Assembly: GCA_002633085.1 (NCBI GenBank)
Contig: NSIV01000001.1
Coordinates: forward strand, 372,001 to 436,000
Source of the DNA: Curvibacter sp. PD_MW3
Lineage (GTDB): Bacteria > Pseudomonadota > Gammaproteobacteria > Burkholderiales > Burkholderiaceae_C
Direction: 5' to 3'
Length of the DNA: 64,000 nt
Position numbers and translations under genes: made by a program. Positions 36,169-45,060 of the stretch are shown piece after piece (position 1 is the first letter of the stretch; every line of letters starts with the position of its first letter). The notes under the pieces were generated by a model. It was not told the origin of the DNA, searched no databases, and saw only the letters and a list, made by a program, of their open reading frames with translations.

Positions 36169-36208
36169 GAATAAAAAACGGCCCGCTGAGGGCCGTTTTT
36201 TATTCTGG
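36166..36208. terminator. Long bidirectional terminator overlapping the tRNA CCA end
   Basis: A perfect 19-bp stem (36166-36184 with 36190-36208) around loop GCTGA, GC core CGGCCC/GGGCCG flanked by A- and T-runs. The outermost three bases are the encoded CCA of tRNA-Gly. It ends the tRNA transcript and, on the other strand, the sensor kinase transcript. Confidence 0.92.
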
Positions 36209-36230
36209 AGCGTGAAGAGGCAAGCGTCCC

Positions 36231-38015
36231 TCAGCGCCGCGGCAGGTTCAGCGTGAAACGTGAGCCATGGCCCAACTCCGACGACACCGTCAGCGTACCG
36301 CCCATCCGCTCGGCCAGCGCACGTGACAACGCCAGGCCCAGACCGGTCCCCCCGTGGTCGTAGCTGACGCGGGCATTGCCCTGGCGGAAGCGTTCGAAGA
36401 TCAGCTCCTGTTGTTCCGGTGCAATGCCCGGCCCGGTATCCACCACGTGGACGCGCACCCGGTCCGGCGTGGCATCGAGTTCGATCGCCACGCTACCGGC
36501 CTTGGTGAACTTCATTGCGTTCGACAGCAGGTTGTTGAGGATCTGCTTCAGGCGCAGGCCGTCACACATCAGCGTTGCCGGCGCATCCGGCGCGATGCGG
36601 ACCGACAGGGCCAGCCCTTTTTCCGCCGCGCTGACGGCAAAAAAATCGGCGGTGGACTGCAACAATTCGGCCAGCACCTGCGGTTCAGGATGCAGGGGCA
36701 TGGCGCCGGCCTCGACCTTGCTCAGGTCTAGAATTTCGGTCAGCAAGGCGTTCAGGTGCTCGGCCGCCTTGCGGATCATGCCCGCCTGCTCCCGGTACAT
36801 CGGTTGTTCCAGCCGGACCTCCATCAGTTCCGAGAACCCCCGGATACTGGTCAACGGCGTGCGCAGCTCATGCGAGATGGCTGCCAGGAATTCACTCTTG
36901 GCCTGGCTGGCAGCCTGGGCCCGGGCTTCACTGATCTGCAAGGAGCGGTTCTTCGCTTCCAGTTGACGCACGCCCGCCAGGAAGAGCACCGCAGCCCCGA
37001 CCACGGCGATGCTGAAGAGCGTGGTCAACACCAATGCCACCATGCGCGTGCTGCGCCATTCGTCCAGGGCCGCTTCGGTCGTGGTGGCCACCAGAACCAG
37101 AAGGGGGTAGCTGCCCACCCGACGGTGCGCCACGATGCGCTCCACCCCGTCGACTGCGCTGGCCCGGATATTGAAGCCCTCGTCAGGAACGGTACTCGTT
37201 CCGATGTAGGAGTTGGGCGCCAGCACGACCCCCAGGCCTTTGCTCTCGCCGCCGATGACGCGGGCCCGCACGCTGCGGTCGTCACCGATCAACGACACCA
37301 CGCCCTGCTCGCCGAGCCGAACTTGGCGGTAGACCTGTTCGAAATAGCTGGGGTTCAGCGATGCCACGACCACACCCAGAACCCGGCCGTCTGCCGCAGT
37401 GATCTTGCGCGTGAGCTGGATGGTCCACTTGCCGGACACCTTGCCCAGCACCGGCTTGCCAATGAAAAGCCCGTTGGTCGACATCTGCCCGGCCGCTGCC
37501 TGCGCCAGTTCCGGCTGGAGGTGGGCGCGGATGTGCTCGCGTCCGGACAGGTCCACGTGGCCGGTCTTGTCGCCACCAGGATCGATGTTGCTGCCGATGA
37601 AACGCCCGTCCGCGCCAACGTAGGACAGCTGGGTCAGGATGTCGGGTACAAGGCCGGTCTCGTTGGCGAAACGGGCATAGTCCTCCGGCCGGAAGCTGCC
37701 CTCACGCACGGTGTCGCGCAAACGCAGCGTGGCCTGATCAACCGCGGCCAGCACACGCATGGTCTGCTCCTGCAGCACCAGGGCAAGGTTGGCGTTCTGC
37801 CTCACCTCGGCCTTGATGGCGTCCTGCCGTTTGCCACCCAGCTCGACGAGGATCACGCCCCAGGCCAGAGCCAAGGCCAGCACGCTGGAAATGACCACCA
37901 CCCAGCGCAGGCGCTCGCCCGTCAGCCAGTGTGTCAGCCAGGAGACCTCTTGCCCGGCAGCGGTTGGTGTCGGCGGGGTCTCAGACGAAGTGGGGGGCGT
38001 GGGCACGGAGGACAT
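36231..38015 (-). CDS. Membrane sensor histidine kinase (double-Cache type), orphan
   Basis: 594 aa. TM1 at about residues 38-60, a periplasmic PDC/dCache-like domain to about 320, TM2 at about 325-347, a coiled linker without a recognisable HAMP, then HisKA (FLAAISHELRTPLTSIRGFS) and HATPase boxes NNLLSNAMKFT, VVDTGPGIA and GGTGLGLALS. No receiver domain is fused and no response regulator lies nearby. dCache domains often bind amino acids or carboxylates. Confidence 0.93.
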   Translation of the reverse strand: MSSVPTPPTSSETPPTPTAAGQEVSWLTHWLTGERLRWVVVISSVLALALAWGVILVELGGKRQDAIKAEVRQNANLALVLQEQTMRVLAAVDQATLRLRDTVREGSFRPEDYARFANETGLVPDILTQLSYVGADGRFIGSNIDPGGDKTGHVDLSGREHIRAHLQPELAQAAAGQMSTNGLFIGKPVLGKVSGKWTIQLTRKITAADGRVLGVVVASLNPSYFEQVYRQVRLGEQGVVSLIGDDRSVRARVIGGESKGLGVVLAPNSYIGTSTVPDEGFNIRASAVDGVERIVAHRRVGSYPLLVLVATTTEAALDEWRSTRMVALVLTTLFSIAVVGAAVLFLAGVRQLEAKNRSLQISEARAQAASQAKSEFLAAISHELRTPLTSIRGFSELMEVRLEQPMYREQAGMIRKAAEHLNALLTEILDLSKVEAGAMPLHPEPQVLAELLQSTADFFAVSAAEKGLALSVRIAPDAPATLMCDGLRLKQILNNLLSNAMKFTKAGSVAIELDATPDRVRVHVVDTGPGIAPEQQELIFERFRQGNARVSYDHGGTGLGLALSRALAERMGGTLTVSSELGHGSRFTLNLPRR

Positions 38016-38077
38016 GGTCAGCGCGAAAGAGGCCGAACCTTAGCACAGCCCACCTGACCTGGCCGCCCGCAGGACCA

Positions 38078-38716
38078 TCAAAGAAGCGGAACGCCGGTCT
38101 TGGCCTGGATCTGCTCGCGCGTGACGCCCGGGGCCAGTTCCGCCAGCTTCAGGCCCTGCGGTGTGACATCCATCACACCCAGGTCGGTGATGATGCGGTC
38201 CACCACGCCCTTGCCGGTCAGCGGCAGCGTGCACTGCGGCAGGATCTTCAGGTCTTCGGTGCCATCCTTCTTCTTGGCCACGTGTTCCATCAGCACGATG
38301 ACACGCGGCACGCCGGCCACCAGGTCCATGGCGCCGCCCATGCCCTTGACCATCTTGCCGGGGATCATCCAGTTGGCCAGGTCACCCTGCGCGCTCACCT
38401 GCATGGCGCCAAGAATGGACAGGTTGATCTTGCCGCCGCGGATCATGGCAAAGCTCTCATGGCTGCCGAAGATGGCCGAGCCCTTGATGGTGGTGACGGT
38501 CTGCTTGCCGGCGTTGATCAGATCGGGATCGACCTCGTCCTCGTAAGGGAAGGGGCCGATGCCCAGCATGCCGTTCTCGCTCTGCAGCCAGACCTCAATG
38601 TGGTCGGGCACGAAGTTGGCCACCAGCGTCGGGATGCCGATGCCGAGATTCACATAAAAACCGTCCTGCAGTTCCTGTGCCGCACGTGCGGCCATTTGGT
38701 CTTGGGTCCAGGGCAT
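38078..38716 (-). CDS. scoB: 3-oxoacid CoA-transferase subunit B
   Basis: 212 aa. Catalytic Glu lies in [27 protein letters not shown] and the C-terminal [16 protein letters not shown] are typical. With subunit A it moves CoA from succinyl-CoA to acetoacetate (or uses acetyl-CoA), for ketone-body or PHB turnover. Last gene of the scoAB operon, 10 bp after scoA. Confidence 0.93.
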   Translation of the reverse strand: MPWTQDQMAARAAQELQDGFYVNLGIGIPTLVANFVPDHIEVWLQSENGMLGIGPFPYEDEVDPDLINAGKQTVTTIKGSAIFGSHESFAMIRGGKINLSILGAMQVSAQGDLANWMIPGKMVKGMGGAMDLVAGVPRVIVLMEHVAKKKDGTEDLKILPQCTLPLTGKGVVDRIITDLGVMDVTPQGLKLAELAPGVTREQIQAKTGVPLL

Positions 38717-38726
38717 GGTGCTCTCC

Positions 38727-39431
38727 TCAAACTTTACGGTCGCGGGTGGTGCGCTTCTCGATGCGCTTCTCGGGCGTGGGGTTGTGCACGATGCGGTGCA
38801 CGTAGATGCCTGGCAAATGGATGTCGTCGGGCGCCAACTCGCCGGTGGCGACGATGCGCTCCACTTCCACGATGCAAATCTTGCCAGCCATGGCAGCGGC
38901 CGGGTTGAAGTTGCGCGCCGTCAGGTTGAAGCGCAGGTTGCCGGAGCGGTCGGCAATATCGGCCTTCACCAGCGCCACGTCGGGCACCAGGGAGCGCTCC
39001 ATCACGTAGGTTTCGCCGTCGAACTCGCGCAGCTCCTTACCCTCGGCCACGACGGTGCCGACACCGGTCTTGGTGAAGAAGGCCGGGATGCCCGCGCCGC
39101 CGGCGCGCAGCTTCTCGGCCAGCGTGCCCTGCGGCGTGAATTCCAGTTCCAGTTCGCCGGCCAGGTACTGGCGCTCGAACTCCTTGTTCTCGCCCACGTA
39201 GCTGGAGATCATTTTTTTGATCTGACGTGTCTGCAGCAACTTGCCCAGGCCGAAGTCGTCGACGCCGGCATTGTTGGAAATGGCGGTGAGGTTCTTCACG
39301 CCCGCATCGCGCACGGCGTCGATCAGGGCCTCGGGAATGCCGCACAGGCCGAAGCCGCCGACGGCGATGAGTTGACCATCCTGGATCACGCCTTCGAGCG
39401 CTTTGGCTGCACTCGGATAAATCTTGTTCAC
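38727..39431 (-). CDS. scoA: 3-oxoacid CoA-transferase subunit A
   Basis: 234 aa. [16 protein letters not shown], the CoA-binding [11 protein letters not shown] and [15 protein letters not shown] motifs identify the A subunit. It is divergent from the PAS-LuxR regulator, with an inverted repeat at 39479-39500 in the shared 111-bp region. Confidence 0.94.
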   Translation of the reverse strand: MNKIYPSAAKALEGVIQDGQLIAVGGFGLCGIPEALIDAVRDAGVKNLTAISNNAGVDDFGLGKLLQTRQIKKMISSYVGENKEFERQYLAGELELEFTPQGTLAEKLRAGGAGIPAFFTKTGVGTVVAEGKELREFDGETYVMERSLVPDVALVKADIADRSGNLRFNLTARNFNPAAAMAGKICIVEVERIVATGELAPDDIHLPGIYVHRIVHNPTPEKRIEKRTTRDRKV

Positions 39432-39478
39432 GCTGTTCTCCTCGGAAGAAACGATTGAAGCGACAATGCGCGTACGAT

Positions 39479-39500
39479 ACTACCTACTGAGCTACGTAGT
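39479..39500. promoter_or_regulatory. Candidate LuxR-type operator between scoA and the PAS-LuxR gene
   Basis: Near-perfect inverted repeat ACTACCTA-CTGAGC-TACGTAGT, 7 of 8 positions paired, located midway between the divergent starts. The size and dyad symmetry fit a LuxR/NarL-type HTH site. Confidence 0.55.
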
Positions 39501-39542
39501 TCCGCGTAAATTGCAACCCTGATACCCCTGATCTGCGCGCCC

Positions 39543-40097
39543 ATGGAAATTGATTACCGCCTGGCCTTCGAACTGGCCCCCGTTGGCCTGGTGCTGTCGC
39601 GCAACCGTGTGATTGTGGACTGCAACCGCCATGTCTGTGAAATGTTCGGTACTTCGCGTGAGGATCTGGTGGGCCAATCCTTCCTGGTGCTCTACCCCAG
39701 CGCCGATGAGTTCGAACGCATCGGCGCGCGCATCATCCCCATCATGAGCCGCCAAGGCACCTATGCCGACGACCGCATCATGAAGCGGATGGACGGTCGC
39801 TTCAAGGGGGAAACCTTCTGGTGCCACGTCACCGGCCGCGCCTTCGACCCGGCCGAACCGCACGGTGCCGGCATCTGGACCTTCCAGGACCTGAGCGCGC
39901 ACCGCCCGGTGAAAGCTGAGTTGACAGCACGGGAACGCGAGGTGGCGGCCCATCTGCTCGATGGCCTGACCTCCAAGGAGATCGGCAAGGCCCTGACCAT
40001 CAGCCATCGCACGGTAGAGATCTACCGCGCCCGGCTGATGCGCAAGTACAAGGCCAGCACCACGGCAGACCTGGTACACAAGCTCGTGGGCGGCTGA
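39543..40097 (+). CDS. PAS-LuxR transcriptional regulator
   Basis: 184 aa. One PAS domain (residues about 5-115) followed by a LuxR/NarL HTH (about 125-183; LTAREREVAAHLLDGLTSKE and SHRTVEIYRARLMRKY). No membrane segment or receiver domain. Divergent from scoAB, which it probably controls; similar PAS-LuxR proteins accompany CoA-transferase genes in related bacteria (from memory). The PAS ligand is unknown. Confidence 0.9.
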   Translation: MEIDYRLAFELAPVGLVLSRNRVIVDCNRHVCEMFGTSREDLVGQSFLVLYPSADEFERIGARIIPIMSRQGTYADDRIMKRMDGRFKGETFWCHVTGRAFDPAEPHGAGIWTFQDLSAHRPVKAELTAREREVAAHLLDGLTSKEIGKALTISHRTVEIYRARLMRKYKASTTADLVHKLVGG

Positions 40098-40251
40098 ATC
40101 CACGGCAGCACGCGCGATATCTTTCCCCTACAGCGGCCAACGATCCAACTTCACGCATGCTTCATATGGATCACTTAAATTCAGTGATGCACTCTCGCAG
40201 GCGCAGGCATCCTCGACACGCTGTCAATCCATTTACAAAGCATTCGATTCA

Positions 40252-41514
40252 ATGAACACACGAACGAAGGTTGGCATCGATCAGCTCTGCATTGGCATGC
40301 ACGTCAAGCTTGACGGCTGGGTGGGGCATCCCTTCCTCTTCAGCAGTTTCAAGATCAAGGATCAAAAGCAGCTCGACACCCTCCGGTCTCTGGGGCTGAA
40401 AGAGATCGAATACCTGCCGCAAAAGAGCGATGCCAAGCCGCTCCCGATGCCGGCCCAACCCGCAGCGCCGGCCGCGCCCGCCGTCGCAGCCACCGCGCTG
40501 AATGAGCTGATGAAGCAGAAGAAGGAGCGCATCGAGTCCTTGCGCCAGGAGATGGAGCAAATCCAGGCTGCCGAACGTAAGTACGTCAAGACGGCCAATG
40601 CCGTCAAGAACGTTATGCGCCTGGCCAACAACAACCCGGCCCAGGCTGCCGAACAGGCCAGCGAAATTGCAGCTCAGCTGAGTGAAATTTTTCTCGCCAA
40701 ACAAAACCCTTTCATTCACCTGATGGGCGACAACGCGTCCGACAGCAGCTCGCACTTTCACAGCCTCAACGTGACGATGCTGGCGCTGATCCTGGCCCAT
40801 GCCGTCGGCATCGAGGACGCGCAGACCCTGCGCGACATCGCGCAGGGCGCCATGCTGCACGACATCGGCAAGGCCATGGTCCCCAGCCAGGTCCTGCTCA
40901 AGGACGAGGACCTGACACCATCCGAAACCAAGCTGCTGGAAATGCACCCGGGTTACGGCATCAAGCTCATGCAGCCGGTGGAAACACTGCCACGCCGGGT
41001 CAAGGAAATCATCCTGTTCCATCACGAGACGGCCGATGGCAGCGGCTATCCCAAAGGCTTGAAGGGGGAAGAGATTGACCAGGCGGTGCGCATCGTCACC
41101 ATTGCCAACACCTACGACAACCTGTGCAACCAGCGCGTCAGCGCACGCTGCAAAACACCGTCGGAAGCCTTGTCGTTCATGTACAAGACCGAAGGCGCCA
41201 AATACGACAAGACCCTGTTGTCGGCCTTCATCAAATCCATGGGCATTTACCCGCCGGGCACCATCGTCATGCTCAAAAGCGGCAAGGTTGGCATCGTGAT
41301 GTCGATCGACTCCTCCGACCTGCTGCACCCCAACCTCATGCTGTACGACGCGGCCATCCCCAAAAACCAGGCGGCCATCGTCAACCTGCGCCGCGACCTG
41401 GACGACTCGGTGGACCGCACCCTGCGTCCTTCGGCGCTGCCCAAGCCGGTGTTCGACTACCTGAGCCCGCGCAAGCACATCAGCTATTTTGTGGAAAACG
41501 CCGGATCCGCCTAG
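40252..41514 (+). CDS. HD-GYP phosphodiesterase with DUF3391 N-terminus
   Basis: 420 aa. N-terminal DUF3391 (VGIDQLCIGMHVKLDGWVGH), a Lys/Glu-rich coiled segment around residues 85-130, then HD-GYP with HSLNVTMLALILAHAVG, MLHDIGKAM and HHETADGSGYPKGL. All metal and GYP residues are present, so c-di-GMP hydrolysis is likely. Monocistronic; cytoplasmic. Confidence 0.93.
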   Translation: MNTRTKVGIDQLCIGMHVKLDGWVGHPFLFSSFKIKDQKQLDTLRSLGLKEIEYLPQKSDAKPLPMPAQPAAPAAPAVAATALNELMKQKKERIESLRQEMEQIQAAERKYVKTANAVKNVMRLANNNPAQAAEQASEIAAQLSEIFLAKQNPFIHLMGDNASDSSSHFHSLNVTMLALILAHAVGIEDAQTLRDIAQGAMLHDIGKAMVPSQVLLKDEDLTPSETKLLEMHPGYGIKLMQPVETLPRRVKEIILFHHETADGSGYPKGLKGEEIDQAVRIVTIANTYDNLCNQRVSARCKTPSEALSFMYKTEGAKYDKTLLSAFIKSMGIYPPGTIVMLKSGKVGIVMSIDSSDLLHPNLMLYDAAIPKNQAAIVNLRRDLDDSVDRTLRPSALPKPVFDYLSPRKHISYFVENAGSA

Positions 41515-41794
41515 GCGGTATCTGGCCACCGACGCCAGCGACCGGCGAAGTCACCCAAACGACACAAAAGGTCAACACTGGGAAACCTATAATTTCGGTA
41601 CTGGTTCGAACCGGCCATGCTGACGTGGATGGCCGTTCGCCCCCAGTCGTCCGATGCCTAAAGCGCGAACTGCCACAGAAAGCAGTCCCGAATCAGCGCA
41701 CTGAGCTATGCCGTATCTGTCACAGTTGCAAGATGTCCGTCCAAAGACCCTTCTTTTCAGCGGTATCTGCACATCCTCTTCAAAAAGCACGATC

Positions 41795-43375
41795 ATGTTT
41801 CTGAACAACCTCTCGATCAGCAAGCGCCTGGCGCTGGTACTGGGCGCCATTCTTGTCCTGTTCATGGCCAGCAGCACCTTCACCATCCTGAAGCTCAGCC
41901 AGTTGGGCCATGAAATCGACACCATGGTGCAGGACAACGTCAAGGCCGAGCGCGCCGGCGCCGACTGGCTGCGCCACACCACAGCGGGCGTGCAGCGCGC
42001 TGCAGCTATTGCCAAAAGCAGTGATCCCAGCTTGATCGCCTACTTCGCACCGGCGACGGCGGAGTCGATCAAGCAGACCAACGTGCTGCAGAAGTTCATT
42101 GAGGAAAAGATGGACACGCCCGAAGAGCGCCAGCTGTTCGACAAGGCCGGCGAGCTGCGCAAGGGCTACCTGGCTGCACGCGAAGAAGTGAACAAACTCA
42201 AGCAGGCCGGCGACCTGGAAGGTGCCAACAAGGTTTTCAACGAACGCTTCGAGCCAACTTCGCGCGACTACCTGGCCAGCGTGCAGAAGATGGTGGATGC
42301 CCAGCGTGCCCAGCTCGATGAGGCCGCCAAGCGGGCCGAGGACCTGCGCTCGCAAAGCAGCACACTGCTGCTGGTCAGCAGCCTGCTCAGCCTGATCCTG
42401 GGCATTGTGCTGGCCGTGCTGCTGGCACGCAGCATCACGCAGCCGCTGCGCCATGCAGAAACCATGGCCCAGGCGATTGCCGACATGGACCTGACCGGCG
42501 CCCCGCAAAGCAGCTACGCCAGCGACGAGACCGGCAAACTGCTGCGTGCCCTGGACCAGATGCGCACTGCACTGCAAAACTCCCTGAGCCAGGTACGCCG
42601 CGTGGTCGACAATGTCTCGACCGCCAGCGTGCAGATCGCCACCGGCAACAAGGACTTGAGCGCCCGCACCGAGCAAACCGCCAGCAACCTGGAAGAAACC
42701 GCCAGCTCGATGGAAGAGCTGACCAGCACCGTGCGCCAGAGCGCCGACTCGGCACGACAGGCCAACCAGCTCGCCTCCTCCGCGGCCGAAGTGGCGCAGC
42801 GCGGCGGCCAGGTGGTCTCGCAGGTGGTGTCCACCATGGACGAGATCAACGCCAGCTCCAGGAAAATTGCGGACATCATCAGCGTGATCGACGGCATCGC
42901 CTTCCAGACCAACATCCTGGCGCTGAATGCCGCCGTGGAAGCAGCCCGTGCCGGCGAGCAGGGCCGCGGCTTTGCCGTGGTGGCCAGCGAAGTGCGTAGC
43001 CTGGCCGGCCGTTCGGCCGAAGCGGCCAAGGAAATCAAGACCCTGATCGACGCCAGCGTCAGCAGCGTGGCATCGGGCTCCCAGCAAGTGCAAGAAGCCG
43101 GCAGCACGATGAACGAGATCGTCGCCAGCGTCAGCCGCGTGACCGACATCATTGGCGAAATCAGCGCCGCCGCCTCTGAGCAGAGCCAGGGCATCAGCCA
43201 GGTCAATGTCGCCGTCAACCAGCTGGACCAGATGACGCAGCAAAACGCCGCCTTGGTCGAAGAGTCCACCGCTGCCGCAGAAAGCCTGCAGGAGCAAGCC
43301 CGTCTGCTGGCCGAGGCTGTCAGTGCCTTCAAGCTCAACACCGCCAGCAACAGCAACCTGCTTCAGCTGCGCTGA
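41795..43375 (+). CDS. Methyl-accepting chemotaxis protein (4HB-type sensor)
   Basis: 526 aa from ATG 41795 (MFLNNLSISKRLALVLGAIL). TM1 at about 12-32, a four-helix-bundle sensor to about 185, TM2 at about 188-210, HAMP, and a signalling domain whose tip is identical to that of the receptor at 4287 ([20 protein letters not shown]). Unlike that one it ends LLQLR, with no xWxxF tether, so it would depend on other receptors for methylation. A 280-bp leader without a gene precedes it; TATAAT lies at 41588-41593 but no matching -35. Confidence 0.93.
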   Translation: MFLNNLSISKRLALVLGAILVLFMASSTFTILKLSQLGHEIDTMVQDNVKAERAGADWLRHTTAGVQRAAAIAKSSDPSLIAYFAPATAESIKQTNVLQKFIEEKMDTPEERQLFDKAGELRKGYLAAREEVNKLKQAGDLEGANKVFNERFEPTSRDYLASVQKMVDAQRAQLDEAAKRAEDLRSQSSTLLLVSSLLSLILGIVLAVLLARSITQPLRHAETMAQAIADMDLTGAPQSSYASDETGKLLRALDQMRTALQNSLSQVRRVVDNVSTASVQIATGNKDLSARTEQTASNLEETASSMEELTSTVRQSADSARQANQLASSAAEVAQRGGQVVSQVVSTMDEINASSRKIADIISVIDGIAFQTNILALNAAVEAARAGEQGRGFAVVASEVRSLAGRSAEAAKEIKTLIDASVSSVASGSQQVQEAGSTMNEIVASVSRVTDIIGEISAAASEQSQGISQVNVAVNQLDQMTQQNAALVEESTAAAESLQEQARLLAEAVSAFKLNTASNSNLLQLR

Positions 43376-43388
43376 GCCAGGCCTGAAA

Positions 43389-43437
43389 TGCTACTGATTT
43401 AGTAGCATATCGCGCAGATTCGATAAGGGTCAGATGC
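43389..43437 (+). repeat. Short hairpin repeat, intergenic copy B
   Basis: TGCTACT-GATTT-AGTAGCA, then ATATCGCGCAGATTCGATAA and GGGTCAGATGCC. Downstream of the chemoreceptor gene. It shares the core palindrome and TCGC...GGG tail with copies at 19325 and 60247. Its 3' part doubles as the left arm of the terminator at 43423. Confidence 0.6.
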
Positions 43438-43452
43438 CAATCTGACCCTTAT
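43423..43452. terminator. Bidirectional terminator
   Basis: Perfect 12-bp stem ATAAGGGTCAGA / TCTGACCCTTAT with a 6-nt loop and T-run after it, between the convergent chemoreceptor and CMD-family genes. It overlaps the CMD stop codon region. Confidence 0.85.
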
Positions 43453-43820
43453 TTTTTGGCGTCAATCACTTCTGCTGCCGAGCGGAAGGCATCCACCGCC
43501 GTGGGCACGCCACAGTAGATGCTGGCGTGCAACAGCACTTCCTGGATTTCGGTGACCGTGGCGCCGTTGTTGAGCGCGCCGCGCACGTGGCCCTTGAGTT
43601 CGTGCTGCTTGCCCAGGGCGGTCAGCATGGCCACGGTGATGAGGCTGCGCGTCTTGCGGTCCAGCCCCTCGCGCTGCCACACGTCGCCCCAGGCGTTGCG
43701 CGTGATGTAGTGCTGCATCGGCAGCGTGAACTCGGTGGCGTTGGCAAAGGCATTGGCCACAAAGTCCTCGCCCATCACCTGTTTGCGCGTGGCAAGGCCT
43801 TTTTCGTACTCGGCGTCCAT
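43449..43820 (-). CDS. Carboxymuconolactone decarboxylase family protein (PcaC-like)
   Basis: 123 aa from ATG 43820 (MDAEYEKGLATRKQVMGEDF). PcaC-like features are WGDVWQREGLDRKTRSLITV, LKGHVRGALNNGATVTEIQE and HASIYCGVPTAVDAF. PcaC decarboxylates 4-carboxymuconolactone in the protocatechuate branch of the beta-ketoadipate pathway. No other pca genes are nearby, so it may be a stand-alone paralogue. Divergent from the peroxidase-related gene. Confidence 0.85.
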   Translation of the reverse strand: MDAEYEKGLATRKQVMGEDFVANAFANATEFTLPMQHYITRNAWGDVWQREGLDRKTRSLITVAMLTALGKQHELKGHVRGALNNGATVTEIQEVLLHASIYCGVPTAVDAFRSAAEVIDAKK

Positions 43821-43900
43821 GAATGTTTCTCCTGATATGGGCTGCAAGTTGTGTGTAAAGCGCCAAGCATAATCTGCGGCAGAACAACGAGGAGATACCC

Positions 43901-44473
43901 ATGAGCCACTACCCCCACCCCGACATCAAAGACCTGCCCGAAGACATCCGCGCCAAGATATTGGAAGTGCAGGAGAAGGCCGGTTTCGTACCCAACGTCT
44001 TCCTGGCGCTGGCGCGCCGGCCGGCCGAGTGGCGCGCCTTTTTCGCCTACCACGATGCCCTCATGCTCAAGGAAGACTCGGGCCTCACCAAGGGTGACCG
44101 CGAGATGATCGTCACCACCACCAGCGCAGCCAACCAGTGCCTGTACTGCGTGGTGGCACATGGCGCCATCCTGCGCATCTACGAGAAAAAGCCGCTGGTG
44201 GCCGACCAGGTGGCGGTGAACCACCGCAAGGCCGACATCACGCCGCGCCAGCGCGCCATGCTCGACTTCGCCATGAAGGTCTGCCTGCGTTCGCACGAGG
44301 TTGAAGAGGCCGATTTCACGGCGCTGCACGCGCACGGGTTCAACGACGAAGACATCTGGGACATCGCCGCCATCACCGCCTTCTTCGGCCTCTCGAACCG
44401 CATGGCCAGCTTCAGCAACATGATGCCGAATCCTGAGTTCTACCTGATGGGCCGGGTGCCGAAGCAGAAGTAG
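43901..44473 (+). CDS. Peroxidase-related AhpD/CMD-fold protein
   Basis: 190 aa. CMD/AhpD fold with the redox motif CLYCVVAHGA (CxxC plus His) and the C-terminal SNRMASFSNMMPNPEFY of the 'uncharacterised peroxidase-related enzyme' family. AhpD relatives transfer electrons to peroxiredoxins; the role of this family is not defined. Start preceded by GAGGAGAT. Confidence 0.86.
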   Translation: MSHYPHPDIKDLPEDIRAKILEVQEKAGFVPNVFLALARRPAEWRAFFAYHDALMLKEDSGLTKGDREMIVTTTSAANQCLYCVVAHGAILRIYEKKPLVADQVAVNHRKADITPRQRAMLDFAMKVCLRSHEVEEADFTALHAHGFNDEDIWDIAAITAFFGLSNRMASFSNMMPNPEFYLMGRVPKQK

Positions 44474-44586
44474 TACCCCGCGGGGCATGCACGGTGCACC
44501 GGCTTGCAATGCCGGCGCACCGCCACTATGCTTTGACGCCCGACCTTTCACGCGGCCATCCCGCCGCAGTCGTGCAGGAGCACCCC

Positions 44587-45045
44587 ATGAGCCGATTCAA
44601 GTTTTTTGCCTCCCTGTTCCTCATCCTGTGCAGCCAGGCCATCTGGGCCGCTGACACCACGCCCAGCACACCGCCGCCACCCAGCGAGTTGAAAAAAGCG
44701 CGTGAGCTGATCGAGAAGAAAGACTGGACCAGCGCCGCCGACGTGCTGGGCAATTTCACCCGCAGCAACCCGTCCAACGCCGACGGCTTCAACCTGCTGG
44801 GCTACAGCTTGCGCCACCTCAAGCGCTATGACGATGCGCTGGCCGCCTACAACAAGGCCCTGACGCTGGACCCCAAGCACCGCGGCGCGCATGAGTACAT
44901 CGGCGAGGCCTACATCGAGCTGGGCCAGCTCGACAAGGCCAAGCAGCACCTCGATGCACTGGACAAGATTTGCACCTTTTCCTGTGAGGAATACCGCGAC
45001 CTGAAGAAGTCCTATGAGATGGCCAGCAAGGCCAAGAGCAACTGA
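44587..45045 (+). CDS. Exported TPR protein
   Basis: 152 aa from ATG 44587. Signal peptide MSRFKFFASLFLILCSQAIW-AA, then about three TPR units (ADVLGNFTRSNPSNADGFNL; YDDALAAYNKALTLDPKHRG; AHEYIGEAYIELGQLDKAKQ). Two Cys near the end (ICTFSC). Probably periplasmic; partner unknown. It converges with the Lon-like gene, 15 bp between stops. Confidence 0.82.
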   Translation: MSRFKFFASLFLILCSQAIWAADTTPSTPPPPSELKKARELIEKKDWTSAADVLGNFTRSNPSNADGFNLLGYSLRHLKRYDDALAAYNKALTLDPKHRGAHEYIGEAYIELGQLDKAKQHLDALDKICTFSCEEYRDLKKSYEMASKAKSN

Positions 45046-45060
45046 GGCATCCGCCTCCAG

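Noticed and set aside
41515-41794. 280-bp leader before the second chemoreceptor gene, tested as a c-di-GMP riboswitch
   Set aside because: The conserved GEMM core and tetraloop-receptor pattern are not present; only an isolated TATAAT was seen.
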